Assembly (NCBI GenBank): GCA_023078555.1
Contig: CM041200.1
Coordinates: 4,740,936 to 4,804,935 of the forward strand
DNA: 64,000 nucleotides
Direction of reading: 5' to 3'
From: Ulva prolifera
Lineage: Eukaryota > Chlorophyta > Ulvophyceae > Ulvales > Ulvaceae
In this document: positions 1 to 10,162 of the stretch, in pieces
Position numbering within the stretch: the first letter of the stretch is position 1
How the letters are laid out: every line of letters begins with the position of its first letter
Position numbers and translations under genes: made by a program
The notes under the pieces: generated by a model
The model's database searches: none
Told to the model about the DNA's origin: nothing
What the model saw: only the letters and a program-made list of their open reading frames with translations

Positions 1-1
1 T

Positions 2-1069
2 AAAGCTTTAGTAAAGGTCTTAGCAGAGATGGGATTTGTGTGCGCACAGAGTGATCCCGGACTGTATGTTAGAACATCTGGTCTTTGTTTTATCTTTCTG
101 TGGGTCGACGACTTGTTCATATTCAGCGGCACTGCGGGGCTGCAAGAACTTGTCGACATAATCCTCACAAAATTTGAAGGTAGAGACCTGGGTGAACTAG
201 CATGGGCACTTGGCACTGAGATCATGCGTGATCGTAAGGCCAAGACAATCACCATGACACAGCGAAACAAAATCCATAGCCTGCTTGAAAAGTACAGTAT
301 GTCTGATTGTCGAAAGTCTCCCACTCCGTTAGTGCCGCGGCAACAACTGAGGAGTGTGAAAGAGCACCCGGACCTGGAGAAAGCCAGTGCTGCTGAGCAT
401 TCCAGGTTCATGAGTGCTGTAGGAAGCATCCAGTACATTGCAGGAGTGACACGACCTGACCTCAGCTATGTGGCACATGCCCTGGCCCGGCACATGTCCA
501 GTAGTCTGAAGGAACATTGGTTGGCTGTGCAACATGTTCTGAGATACCTGCAGTCCACAAAGAACTTAGGAATAAAATTTGTAGGCTCTGAGGGACACGG
601 GTGTTTGATAGAGGCTTATTCAGATGCAGATTTTGCGAACTCTGCTGATCTGAAAAGCGTGTCTGGTATGGTTATTCGGGTGTATGGGAACTGTGTTCTC
701 TGGCGCTCGAAGAAGCAGAGTATAGTGGCTGGGGATACAACAGAGGCTGAACTCATCGCGATGAGTGCAACAGCCAACGAGTTAATGTGGGTGAAGCAGT
801 TGCTTCTCGACCTAAAACTCGTCCCGTATAAGCCAACTCTGTGGGGTGATAATAAAAGTGCCAATATCTTGGCAGTGAATGCTGTGTCCACTGACAGATC
901 CAAGCACATTCGTGTGCGGCACTTGCGAGTGCGGGAATATGTCCAGATGGATGAACTTAAGGTAGCATGGGTGGGCACTGTTGATCAGTTAGCGGATGTG
1001 TTTACCAAAGTGCTGCCCGGACCTGCTTTGTTAGAAGTTCGTAATAAACTCCAGCTAGTGGAGACATAG
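2..1069 (+). CDS. Copia pol C-terminus: reverse transcriptase end and RNase H (partial)
   Basis: The reading frame is open from base 2, so the 5' end is cut by the window. It carries the RT active-site motif in the form FLWVDDLFIF, then the connection region, then an RNase H domain with the acidic residues in SDADFAN, TEAELIAM and WGDNKSA and the histidine in KHIRVRHLRVRE. It ends at a TAG just before the polypurine tract, the usual end of a copia polyprotein. No stop or frameshift is visible in this part, so this copy could be young. Whether its missing 5' part is intact cannot be judged. Confidence 0.93.
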   Translation, partial: KALVKVLAEMGFVCAQSDPGLYVRTSGLCFIFLWVDDLFIFSGTAGLQELVDIILTKFEGRDLGELAWALGTEIMRDRKAKTITMTQRNKIHSLLEKYSMSDCRKSPTPLVPRQQLRSVKEHPDLEKASAAEHSRFMSAVGSIQYIAGVTRPDLSYVAHALARHMSSSLKEHWLAVQHVLRYLQSTKNLGIKFVGSEGHGCLIEAYSDADFANSADLKSVSGMVIRVYGNCVLWRSKKQSIVAGDTTEAELIAMSATANELMWVKQLLLDLKLVPYKPTLWGDNKSANILAVNAVSTDRSKHIRVRHLRVREYVQMDELKVAWVGTVDQLADVFTKVLPGPALLEVRNKLQLVET

Positions 1070-1074
1070 CAGGG

Positions 1075-1086
1075 TTTATGGGGGAG
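1075..1086 (+). other. Polypurine tract of element A
   Basis: The purine-rich TTTATGGGGGAG lies immediately before the LTR start TGTCACA. The same 12 bases occur in the same place in element C (2964-2975, minus strand). This is the normal site for plus-strand DNA priming. Confidence 0.85.
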
Positions 1087-1443
1087 TGTCACAATGCATG
1101 AGCCTGCGGGCAGCAGTGTGGTGACAGGTGCACCCATGCACGAACGATCCGCGGATCCAGTGTAGGGGTAAGCCGCCAGCTAGGATCGTCTCGATGTAGT
1201 GAGAGAGATCGTGCGAGGGTTTCCCGCCGTAACCTTGAGTATTGAGTGTTCAGTGTGCATATAAGCATGTGCACACTGAGATCTGTAACCATTCTCTCTA
1301 CTGTTTCACGGTACCAGCACTTCCCTTTAAAGCATCTCTCGGTTCTACCTCTGTGCGCAGCAGGTATGAGATGCTGGCTGTACTGACCTGACCTGAACAA
1401 GGACTGCGCGTCCTGACCTGCACAAATGATAGCTTTTCTGACA
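1087..1443 (+). repeat. 3' LTR of element A (357 bp)
   Basis: The LTR starts TGTCACAATG and ends TTTCTGACA, so it is bounded by TG...CA within a 5-bp inverted repeat (TGTCA/TGACA). A TATA-like CATATAAG lies near 1258-1265 inside a near-palindromic stretch and is probably the retroelement promoter. Two other LTRs of the family are at 2610-2963 and 8432-8787 on the minus strand. By eye this LTR is closer to the 2610 copy than to the 8432 copy. Confidence 0.9.
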
Positions 1444-2609
1444 AACACTTCTTCCTCTAGCTCGCCATTCAGAAAAGCGCACTGAATGTCTATGTGCCTA
1501 ATCTCTAAATCTTCCTAAGCAGCAACTGACAGCAACACACGCAGTGTCGCATAACTACCAACAGGAGACCAGGTCTCGAAGAAATCTATACCTTCTACCT
1601 GAGAAAAACCACGAGCTACATATCGTGCCTTATACCGCTGAATCTCACCAGCAGGCCCACGCTTGATCTTGAGCACCCATTTGCCCGAGATAGCCCGTTT
1701 GCCCGCAGGCAGATAGCACAACCCGAAGGTTCCGTGCTCACCCAGTGCATCTACCTCCTCCTGCATGGCACGCAGCCATGCATCCCTGTTAGCACTCGCG
1801 AGTGCTTCCTTCAAAGAAGGCATGTCAGGGTCGGAGGCCTTCTGCTTTCTGGCGGCAGCTGCTCTGCGCGACCCACGACGCTGAGCATTCTGCTGCTCGC
1901 CAGACTCTACATCCTGAGGCTTCAGGCCTGCACAGGACACTCCACAGTCAGCTGCGGCTGATGTGTCCTGGCTGCAGCCCGGAGCGTCAATAGCAGCTAC
2001 TGTTTCACTACTAGCAATGTCAGAGCCCGCAGGCTCATTCATGTGTACAGCTGCTACATCCGCAGCCAATGGAACAAGGCGTCTGCGTACAAGAGGATTG
2101 ATTTTAATACGAGGTAAGGCAGCTGGAATGGCCCTCACCTCGTCGGGCAAATCAACCCCAACTGCGGCTGAGGGGTCCGGATCCTCTCCCCCTAATTCGG
2201 ACCCGGTCTCCACCTCATCTGACTCATCCTCCCAGAAGGGCCTCGGCGCCTCGTCTCCTCGCAGGGGCTGAGCAACTGTCCCCGCGCCAGATGCTGAGGC
2301 CGCAGCCGAATTACTTCCGGAACGGACCCGCTGAGCCTCCAGATTCTGATGGGCCGCAGCCCGTGCATCATCTGAGACGGTGTAGTCCATGCGCTGTTCA
2401 TCATCGTCATCATAGATGCCAGGACTATCGTCGTCCTCATCCATGTCATCATCAGACGCACTGACAGACACTTGAACAGGAAACGCAGCTTCTACACCAG
2501 GGTCGTGCAACACAGCGTTGCGCGTGGCAACGTATTTCGCAGTGCGAGACGGCGTAGCCACAGGGTGATGCACTTCACCATGCACGCGAGGGGGGACAGG
2601 GACGTCGGG
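1444..2609 (-). pseudogene. Copia element B: internal pol fragment
   Basis: This 1.17-kb minus-strand fragment covers the acidic integrase-RT linker (a DDDMDEDDD run) and the start of RT (motifs KRAISGKWV and ETWSPVGSYATLR). It matches element C over about 4150-5250. It has no gag, protease, catalytic integrase, RT active site, RNase H or LTR of its own. It is cut at both ends exactly at LTR termini: the 3' end of LTR A at 1443 and the end of the minus-strand LTR at 2610. The frame runs open into the LTR at 2610-2627. It is a dead remnant trapped between two inverted LTRs. Confidence 0.88.
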
Positions 2610-2963
2610 TGTCAGAAAAGCTATCATTTGTGCAGGGCGGACGCGCAGTCCTCATTCAGGTCAGGTCAGGACAGCCGGCATCTCATACCTTCTGCGCACA
2701 GAGGTAGAACCGAGAGATGCTTAAGAGGAGTGCTAGTACCGGGAAACAGTAAAGAGAATGGTTACAGATCTCAGTGTGCACATGCTTATATGCACACTGA
2801 ACACTCAACACCCAAGGTTACGGCGGGAAACCCTCGCACGATCTCTCTCACTACATCGAGACGATCCTAGCTGGCGGCTTACCCCTACACTGGATCCGCG
2901 GATCGTTCGTGCATGGGTGCACCTGTCACCACACTGCTGCCCGCAGGCTCATGCATTGTGACA
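2610..2963 (-). repeat. 3' LTR of element C (354 bp)
   Basis: Read on the minus strand it starts TGTCACAATG at 2963 and ends TTTCTGACA at 2610. It follows the element C polypurine tract directly. The flank beyond 2610 is pol fragment B rather than host DNA. The five bases outside it (2605-2609) do not match those outside the 5' LTR (8788-8792). In its U5 half it resembles the LTR of element A more than its supposed partner LTR at 8432-8787. Confidence 0.9.
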
Positions 2964-2975
2964 CTCCCCCATAAA
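2964..2975 (-). other. Polypurine tract of element C
   Basis: On the minus strand it reads TTTATGGGGGAG, directly before the 3' LTR. It is identical to that of element A. Confidence 0.85.
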
Positions 2976-2980
2976 CCCTG

Positions 2981-5492
2981 CTATGTCTCCACTAGCTGGA
3001 GTTTATTACGAACTTCTAGCAAAGCAGGTCCGGGCAGCACTTTAGTAAACACATCCGCTAACTGATCAACAGTGCCTACCCATGCTACCTTAAGTTCATC
3101 CATCTGGACATATTCCCGCACCCGCAAGTGCTGCACACGAATGTGCTTGGATCTGTCAGTGGACACAGCATTAACAGCCAAGATATTGGCACTCTTATTG
3201 TCACCCCACAGAGTTGGCTTATGTGGGACGAGTTTCAGATCGAGAAGCAACTGCTTCACCCACATCAACTCGTTGGCTGTTGCACTCATCGCAATGAGTT
3301 CAGCCTCTGTTGTATCCCCAGCCACTATACTCTGCTTCTTCGAACGCCAGAGAACACAGTTCCCATGCACCCGAATAACCATACCAGACACGCTTTTCAG
3401 ATCGGCAGAGTTCGCAAAGTCTGCATCTGAAAAAGCCTCTAATAAACACCCGTGTCCCTCAGAGCCTACAAATTTTATTCCTAACTTCTTTGTGGACTGT
3501 AGGTATCTCAGAACATGTTGCACGGCAGACCAATGTTCCTTCAGACTACTAGACATGTGCCGGGCCAGGGCATGTGCCACATAGCTCAGGTCAGGTCGTG
3601 TCACTCCTGCAATATACTGGATGCTCCCTACAGCACTCATGAACCTGGAATGCTCAGCAGCACTGGCTTTCTCCAGGTCAGGATTCTCTTTCGCACTCCT
3701 TAGTTGTTGCCGCGGCACTAACGGAGTGGGAGATTTGCGACAGTCAGACATACTGTACTTTTCAAGCAAGTTCTGGATTTTGTTTCGCTGTGTCATGATG
3801 ATTGTTTTGGCCTTGCGATCACGCATGATCTCTGTGCCAAGTGCCCATGCAAGTTCACCTAGATCTCTGCCTTCGAATTTCGTGAGAATGATATCGACAA
3901 GTTCTTGCAGCCCCGCAGAGCTGCTAAAAATGAACAAGTCATCAACCCATAAGAAAATGAAGCAACGACCAGATGTTCTAACATACAGTCCGGGATCACT
4001 CTGTGCGCACACAAATCCCATCTCAGCTAAGACCTTTATTAAAGCTTTATGCCACTCGCGAGCAGCTTGCTTCAGGCCATACAAGGTTTTATGCAATCGC
4101 CATACATGTGCTGTCCCGTCAGTGAAGAACGGGGGCTGTTCAACGAACACTTCCTCCTCCAGCTCACCATTCAGAAAAGCGCACTGAATGTCTATGTGCC
4201 TAATCTCTAAATCTTCCTGAGCAGCAATTGACAGCAACACACGCAGTGTCGCATAACTACCGACAGGAGACCAGGTCTCGAAAAAGTCTACACCTTCTAC
4301 CTGAGAAAAACCACGAGCTACATATCGTGCCTTATACCGCTGAATCTCACCAGCAGGCCCATGCTTGATCTTGAGCACCCATTTGCCCGAGATAGCCCGT
4401 TTGCCCGCAGGCAGATAGCACAACCCGAAGGTTCCGTGCTCACCCAGTGCATCTACCTCCTCCTGCATGGCACGCAGCCATGCATCCCTGTCAGCACTCG
4501 CGAGTGCTTCCTTCAAAGAAGGCATATCAGGGTCGGAGGGCTTCTGCTTTCTGGCGGCAGCTGCTCTGCGCGACCCACGACGCTGAGCATTCTGCTGCTC
4601 GCCAGACTCCACATGCTGAGGCTTCAGGCCTGCACAGGACACTCCACAGTCAGCCGCGGCTGATGTGTCCTGATCGCAAGCTGAAACATCAATAGCAGCT
4701 ACAACTGTTTCACTACTAGCAATGTCAGAGCCCGCAGGCTCATGCATATGCACAGCTGCTACATCCGCAGCCAATGGAACAAGGCGTCTGCGTACAAGAG
4801 GATTGATTGTTATGCGAGGCAAGGCGGCTGGAATGGCCCTCACCTCGTTAGGCAAATCAACCCCAACTGCGGCTGAGGGGCCCGGATCCTCTCCCCCTAA
4901 TTCGGACCCGGTCTCCACCTCATCTGGCTCATCCTCCCAGAAGGGCCTCGGCGCCTCAGCTCCTCGCAAGGGCTGAGCAACTGCCCCCGCGCCAGATGCT
5001 GAGGCCGCTGCCGAATTACTCCCGGAGCGGACCCGCTGAGCCTCCAGATTCTGATGAGCCGCAGCTCTTTCATCATCTGAGACGGTGTAGTCTATGCGCT
5101 GTTCGTCATCGTCATCATAGATGCCGGGACCGTCGTCATCCTCATCCATGTCGTCGTCAGACGCAGTGACAGACATTTGAACAGGGTACGCAACTTCTAC
5201 ACCTGGGTCGTGCAACACAGCGTTGCGCGTCACAACATACTGCGCAGTACGGGAGGGCAAACTCCTCAGGTTCCCTCTTGTCCACAACGGCGGACGCATC
5301 GTACTTGCGTACGTGCCGGATCATCTGATCCGCAGTGCACATGACCTGACGCACAACAAAAACCCTACCACCAGGAACATCCTGGGCGTACACACGCTGC
5401 ATGCTGGGGCCTAGACCAGCCCCGACCCAGTATGCAGGCACACCCCGGGGGGACAACTTCCGCAGCTTGTCATCCCTAGGGTATGCATACAC
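2981..5492 (-). pseudogene. Copia pol: integrase tail, acidic linker, RT and RNase H
   Basis: The part from 5492 to about 5250 is the integrase C-terminal tail (RPWGVEVYAYPRDD, then GVPAYWVGAGLG). A frameshift near 5250, in a run of short homopolymers, separates it from the 772-codon frame ending at 2981. That frame has a strongly acidic linker, the RT start (KWVLKIK, then ETWSPVGSYATLR), the active site FLWVDDLFIF, and RNase H with its D-E-D residues and the KHIRVQHLRVRE histidine. It stops at TAG just before the polypurine tract. The RT-RNase H part is intact, so decay is recent. A plus-strand relative occupies 2-1069. Confidence 0.9.
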
Positions 5493-5510
5493 CTCAACCC
5501 CCCATGGACG

Positions 5511-7046
5511 CTACTGCCGCAGCAGATCTTGGAACACCTCAACGGAGGTGTCTCTGAAAAAGGACATATAAGGAATTATATCTTTATCACAAGACCGCAC
5601 TAAAAACTCGTCTAACTCTGTCGTCGCAAGCAAGTTGTACTTGCGTTTTTCCTCGTCCCTCAACTTATCGCGCTCGGCCTTTTTCATGCGCTTTCCCTTC
5701 CTCAGGCTTTTCTCAGCTTCGTCAACGTCCGCAGACGCATTGACAGCATGCTGACCTTTCAGGCCCTTGAGGATGCTCGCCAATTTGTCATGGTACAATG
5801 CCGACGACGGCGTGAGATTGTGACCATGGACAACGCTGGCGAGGCATTCTATCCACAGGAACAGAGGCAGGCCGCTCGCGAGCAGCAAAGCACGGAGTGA
5901 CTCAAAAGCCACTCCGATCCTCCTCTCGATCATGCCATTACAGCGATGAGCGGCTGTGGGGGTCAAGCGGTGAGTGATGCCACGACGCTGGAGATAGAGT
6001 TTTAAGGCCTCGACCATGAACTCTCCTCCTTTGTCGGTGTGTAGGATGCGCACACCCGGTTCACCTGGCTTCACCACATTCACCCGAATGCGTTCGATAA
6101 TATAAGAGATCATGGCCGCAGCCTCACTCTTTTTGCGCAGACCGACCACGAAAGTATAACGGGTAAAGGCACACATCACAAACAAAACATATTTCACACC
6201 ACCAATTCCTACTGGAGTGACAGGACCAGCTAAATCGGCATGCAGTTGCTCACCAGGCCACTTGGCCTGGCCCATGAGCTCACGATCATTGGCAGAGAAG
6301 TTACCCGCAGGCACCTTGCCAATTCTGCAGCCGTGACCCCGATTTCCCAGTGGCTCGGAATCGACAGTCAAATTCAAATGACCATAAAAATCAGCGTTGG
6401 ATTGCATGCGCTTGAGAACCCAATTTGACTGATGAAATGACAAATGCGCTATGAAAGCAGGATCCAGCAAGTATGCATCATGCGGGACCTCAGCTCCCCC
6501 AGCATTGGGTCGCTGCAGGTCAATGGCCGCGACCGCCACATGATGCCACTGCTGTTGATCCTCAATCACTGAGGTCGGACTGCTCTGGTTAGACCAGACT
6601 AACCCCCTATTGACAGGCGCACCGACGAGAATGGGTTTGGTCTCTACTGCCATTTTGAACGCAAAAACAGGATGACCATCTACGTCAAGTTCCTGATGTT
6701 TGACATCATCCTCTACGTCGGTAGCCATATCACCCAGACCAGGAACATACAACACATTTCTACGCGTATCTAGGAACATCTGCTCATGTCTGAGACCCAT
6801 TGTGCTGAGCAGGTTGTACGGACATTCAGGCGCATAGTAAACACCAGGGATTTCCACATCCAATGGATGCTTGTTCCCATGTTTGTCCACATAAGTACCC
6901 AGGTTCACCTGAATGGTTCCCCTGCCCATGATAGAAAGCTGCCCTGGTCCCGCGAGATTGGCAACTTTCTGACACGGACCGTACTCAGTGAACATTTCAC
7001 GATTCCCTACTATATGCATGTCCGACCCACTATCAACAATAATGTT
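5511..7046 (-). pseudogene. Copia pol: aspartic protease and integrase
   Basis: The frame begins right after an in-frame TAG (7047-7049) with the protease active site IIVDSGSD. It continues through a pre-integrase region (AHLSFHQSN gives the two histidines, but only one cysteine of the usual CxxC is seen, in HGCRIGK). The integrase core follows. Its catalytic residues are D in LHADLAG, D in HTDKGGEF and E in NGMIERR, with exactly 35 residues between the second and third, so DD35E is intact. A lysine/arginine-rich segment follows, and an in-frame TAG at 5511-5513 cuts the frame before the integrase tail. The missing second zinc cysteine and the stops argue that this copy cannot make a full polyprotein. 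Confidence 0.9.
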
Positions 7047-8135
7047 CTAGGGCAGAGACGCGTCTGGTTGCGGATACTTAGCAGGCATCTCTATAGTGCA
7101 AACATCCTTGGCCGCAGCCTGTTTGCGTTGGGGGCAGTTCGCATGCAAATGTCCCTTCTTCTTGCAGAAGAAACAGGTCCTGGTCTCCTCGCGAGGAGCC
7201 TGGCCAGCCGCGAGAGCAGCGACCACAGGACCATCACCACGGGGCTGCTTGCGCCAGCCATGGCCTGGTTTGCCCGCGGGCGCCCCAGACCTAGCCTGCA
7301 GCTGTCGCAGTGATTTGAGCAAGTCAGCATGCTCAATCAAACGCGATATGATCACATGAGGGGAGGAGTGTTGAACTTCGCCGCGCGTTGAACTCCTCCC
7401 CCACTTCTAACAGTTTCAAACGAAGCCATCGCTGGCCCACATCGGCACCTAGTGCCTCCAGTTGAGTATATACACTCATCACCTCACCACAATATGTCGC
7501 GACATCTTTGTTGTGTTGTGATAAAGAATTAAACCGACTCCACAGTTTGTGGATTTCGGCTTCGGTGCTAGGCCTATACTTTGCAGTTAAATAGGCCCAT
7601 GCTTCACACAGGTGAGACATGCGGTAGACAGTCTCCTATCCGCATCAGGCAAAGACATCCGGACCTGTGTCCTCGTCCTAGCATGAACACGCTGTTCGTC
7701 CGCAGACGGTGCGTGCTGCAACAGATGGTCTAACTCGAATTGTCCTAACCACAAAAAGACTTTCTGCTCGTACGCAACGAAGCTTTCGGTCTGAAAATTC
7801 CATTCAGGCAATTTCCCTTTTGTCAAATCAGGCTCGCTACGTCCCCGAGATGCACGCAGCGCTTCGGTCAACGTTTCAAGTGATATGAATGACTCAGTGT
7901 GACCGTGATCGTCAACAACATGAGAGGAATGAGGCACCTGCTGGCTGCTCTGCCCAGTATGGAAAGAGGGACGTGGTCGGATAACTCGACCGCCTCGGAG
8001 CAACATGCCGTCGGGCTGTTCTCCGTCAGGGAGCTGCTGGTCAGCGTCCCCGTCGACGAGAGGCTGCTGGTCAGCATCGTCGCGCCTCTCCTCGCGAGGA
8101 GAGTTGGCGTTAGAGTTAGCGTTGGAGAGAGACAT
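7047..8135 (-). pseudogene. Copia gag with zinc knuckle (frameshifted)
   Basis: Gag starts at ATG 8135 (MSLSNANSNANS) and runs in one frame to about 7600. It continues in a second frame (7620-7333; AYLTAKYRPSTEAEIHKLW and LSQHNKDVATYC, typical of copia capsid), then in a third block ending at 7047 with the CCHC zinc knuckle CFFCKKKGHLHANC. The frame changes near 7610 and near 7350 break the protein. The last block ends in a TAG that is in frame with the protease behind it. The zinc knuckle would bind the element's RNA in the particle. Confidence 0.85.
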
Positions 8136-8419
8136 CCTGCATTAGGACAGCCGGTTGTTTGTCGCGCGCAGCAACTAACCGATGGGATGGCTCGCAAGCC
8201 GACAGGTTGAGAAAATAAGCGAACGCGTTCGCTTTTCTCAGCGCTGATCATTAAAACAAGCTTCTCGAATTGTGTCTAACAACAATATACTACGAGAAAG
8301 CTAAATGATGCCTGCGCTTATCAGGCGCCGGCAGAACAGTGGAATGCCTGCCGTGTCTGCGCACAAACTTTGGCCAACGGCTTCCTGAACAAGACCATAA
8401 ACATACATAACGCTAACAT

Positions 8420-8431
8420 TCACCGATACCA
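8420..8431 (-). other. Primer-binding site of element C
   Basis: The minus-strand bases right after the 5' LTR read TGGTATCGGTGA. Copia elements of plants commonly use TGGTATCAGAGC, complementary to the 3' end of initiator methionine tRNA. The first seven bases match and the rest diverges, as expected if the algal initiator tRNA differs or the site has drifted. Confidence 0.7.
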
Positions 8432-8787
8432 TGTCAGAAATGAGTTTGCATCTGCAGGTCAGACGCGCAGTCTTAGGTCAGGTCAGGTAACCAGCATTCC
8501 ATACCTGCTGCGCACAGAGGTAGACCCGAGGAATGCGGAGAGAATCAAGATACAGCTAGTACCGTGAAACAGTGATAAGAATGGTTACAGATCTCAGTGT
8601 GCACATGCTTATATGCACACTGAACACTCAAACACTCAAGGTTACGGCGGGAAACCCTCGCGGGATCTCTCTCACTACATCGAGACAATCCTGGCTGGCG
8701 GCTTACCCCTGCACTGGATCCGCGGATCGTACGTGCATGGGTGCACCTGTCACCACACTGCTGCCCGCAGGCTCATGCATTGTGACA
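8432..8787 (-). repeat. 5' LTR of element C (356 bp)
   Basis: On the minus strand it starts TGTCACAATG at 8787 and ends TTTCTGACA at 8432, and is followed by the primer-binding site. Its U3 part matches the other two LTRs closely. The R/U5 part has extra bases and many substitutions relative to the LTR at 2610-2963, which should be its identical partner. Confidence 0.9.
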
Positions 8788-8831
8788 GCACATGTCGCCA
8801 CGCTGCTGCCCGCTGGCGCATGCATTTGACA
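8788..8831 (-). repeat. Partial second copy of the LTR start
   Basis: Directly outside the 5' LTR are 44 bases that align with the LTR's own first 45 (both contain GCTGCCCGC and end in TTGACA or TGTGACA) with several mismatches. It looks like the remains of an older LTR or a slipped duplicate of the LTR edge. Confidence 0.7.
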
Positions 8832-8956
8832 TCCACTGTGTACTGCATTGTTACCCCTGTCTTTCCCTCCTCGTTTCTGTACGCTCGCTAGGGTGCCCAT
8901 CTCCCCGCGCTACATACCCGACCGGTCAACAGTAAACCATGAAGAATTGTAAAATG

Positions 8957-10162
8957 TTACAAAATGACAGTTTTGCAAATCACCCGAAGACCGTTATCAA
9001 CATCATCATTTGCCCGTGACAATATACTGGCCTGGACTTGTTTGAACGTCGCCAACTCTCGCGGAACGCACAAATATCCTACTAGCACCACCTTGTCATA
9101 CGCAGCTAGCGGATGTTGATCGTCAAGTGCCTCAAGGCAATGTTCAACTGCAAATCCTATTGCACAAAGCGCACGCTCTAACTGTGCTTGTCCCTGCTTC
9201 CATGCATTGGATCTCTTGCTATATTTTATTTCGGCTACGTGAATGTGCAGGTCTGCACCTAAAATAAACGACTTTCCTCTCCCGTCGATCTCAATCTGGT
9301 GTGGGGGCAAGGCCTTGGCTAGAGCCTCGGCCGTTTCAGCCTCATTCATTGCCATATTGTACTTGCGCATGTCGCTGCAAAAAATAAGCAACGCAACAGA
9401 AAAAGATTCACAACCAATGAGAAACTCCGTATCATCGCGTCTCTGCATTGTCTTGTTGATGCGATCGACGAATTCATACAAAGCCATGAACCCTTCGCCT
9501 TTCAAGATTGGAAGCCATCTTCCAAGGGCATTCGCGTTGGCGCCTGGAGGTAATTTTGAGAGTTCACCCGCTGCGACCAGACGGCACAAAGCCGAATTGA
9601 ACAATTCCGCTACGTGGTCAAGCTGATCTGCACATCAAGATGCTTTGACCACCGTAGAAGATCATGACATCCGCTTTGGCGAGAGAGGGAAAATGGCGAG
9701 AAAATCTCCGATTGCGCAAGGACAAAACAAACAACGCAAGGGAAGATTGCTTGCTTCCGCACCCATGATCGTCTCTAGCAAGCTCTCAAGCACGGCCGCT
9801 TCAGCAATCGCGTTGAGAGTGAGACCATCTTCTTCAGGGAGATAGAACTTAAGAAGCAGCCACAACGCATCAAGCAGGAGTGAATCGCGGAATGATTCAC
9901 CGTACAGCCTCGCCAGTCTGGACTTTCTGTCAATCTCGCTCAAGTTGCCGACCAGCTCCTCCACGTTGCGAAAACCCTCCTCCACGTTGCGAAAACCCTC
10001 CTTCATGTTGAGCAAATCCTCCTTCACTTCACTCAAATCCTCCTTCACTTCACTCAAATCCTCCTTCACTTGAATCTGCAGCTCATTGATTTGAATCCGC
10101 AATTGTTTGAACATTGTCATTAGGGCTTCATTTTCCGGTTGTTGCGCCGAGGCTCGCGCCAT
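8957..10162 (-). CDS. Coiled-coil protein with possible PD-(D/E)xK nuclease-like domain
   Basis: I do not recognise this protein. Two exons are proposed, 10162-9733 and 9627-8957, joined by a 105-bp intron with GTTTGT donor and GTGCAG acceptor. The phases fit and give 366 residues. The N-terminal third is a heptad coiled coil with near-identical repeats (KEDLSEV three times, then GFRNVEE twice). The middle is predicted helical. The C-terminal part holds VAEIKYSKRS, then a glutamine-rich helix, with hydrophobic strands before and after. A D-x9-E-x-K arrangement of this kind is seen in PD-(D/E)xK nuclease folds, so a nuclease-like domain is possible but unproven. An alternative start is ATG 10234. 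It sits 0.1 kb from a copia element and could be an element-associated gene family. Confidence 0.55.
9957..10077. repeat. 21-bp tandem repeats encoding heptads
   Basis: Two adjacent 21-bp arrays lie here: a unit with CCTCCACGTTGCGAAAACC twice, and a unit with TCCTTCACTTCACTCAAA about three times. The unit length is exactly seven codons, so copy-number change would lengthen or shorten the coiled coil of the host gene by whole heptads without a frameshift. Confidence 0.85.

Larger units (their letters stand above)
1..1443 (+). mobile_element. Ty1/copia element A, 3' end
   Basis: This is the 3' third of a copia-type LTR retrotransposon that enters the window from the left. It consists of the end of pol (reverse transcriptase C-terminus and RNase H, positions 2-1069), a purine-rich tract at 1075-1086, and a complete 3' LTR at 1087-1443. 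Its pol reads almost the same as that of element C on the other strand at 2981-4050, so the two are copies of one family. The LTR runs directly into a pol fragment of a third copy (B) at 1444. The 5' part and any target-site duplication lie outside the window. Confidence 0.93.
2610..8787 (-). mobile_element. Ty1/copia element C, near full length but broken
   Basis: In minus-strand order the parts are: 5' LTR (8787-8432), primer-binding site (8431-8420), gag (8135-7047), protease and integrase (7046-5511), integrase tail, linker, RT and RNase H (5492-2981), polypurine tract (2975-2964) and 3' LTR (2963-2610). Integrase upstream of RT places it in Ty1/copia rather than Ty3/gypsy. The coding region is interrupted by a frameshift in gag, two in-frame TAG codons and a frameshift at the integrase-RT linker. 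The flanking bases are not a direct repeat and the two LTRs differ visibly, so the unit may be a recombinant of two family members. Confidence 0.9.

Noticed and set aside
5511-7049. TAG reassigned to a sense codon (two in-frame TAGs in copia pol, one in the kinase fragment)
   Set aside because: TAG is used as the normal terminator at the ends of both copia pol frames, asparagine synthetase and the ankyrin gene. The affected loci are all mobile or already damaged, so decay explains them.
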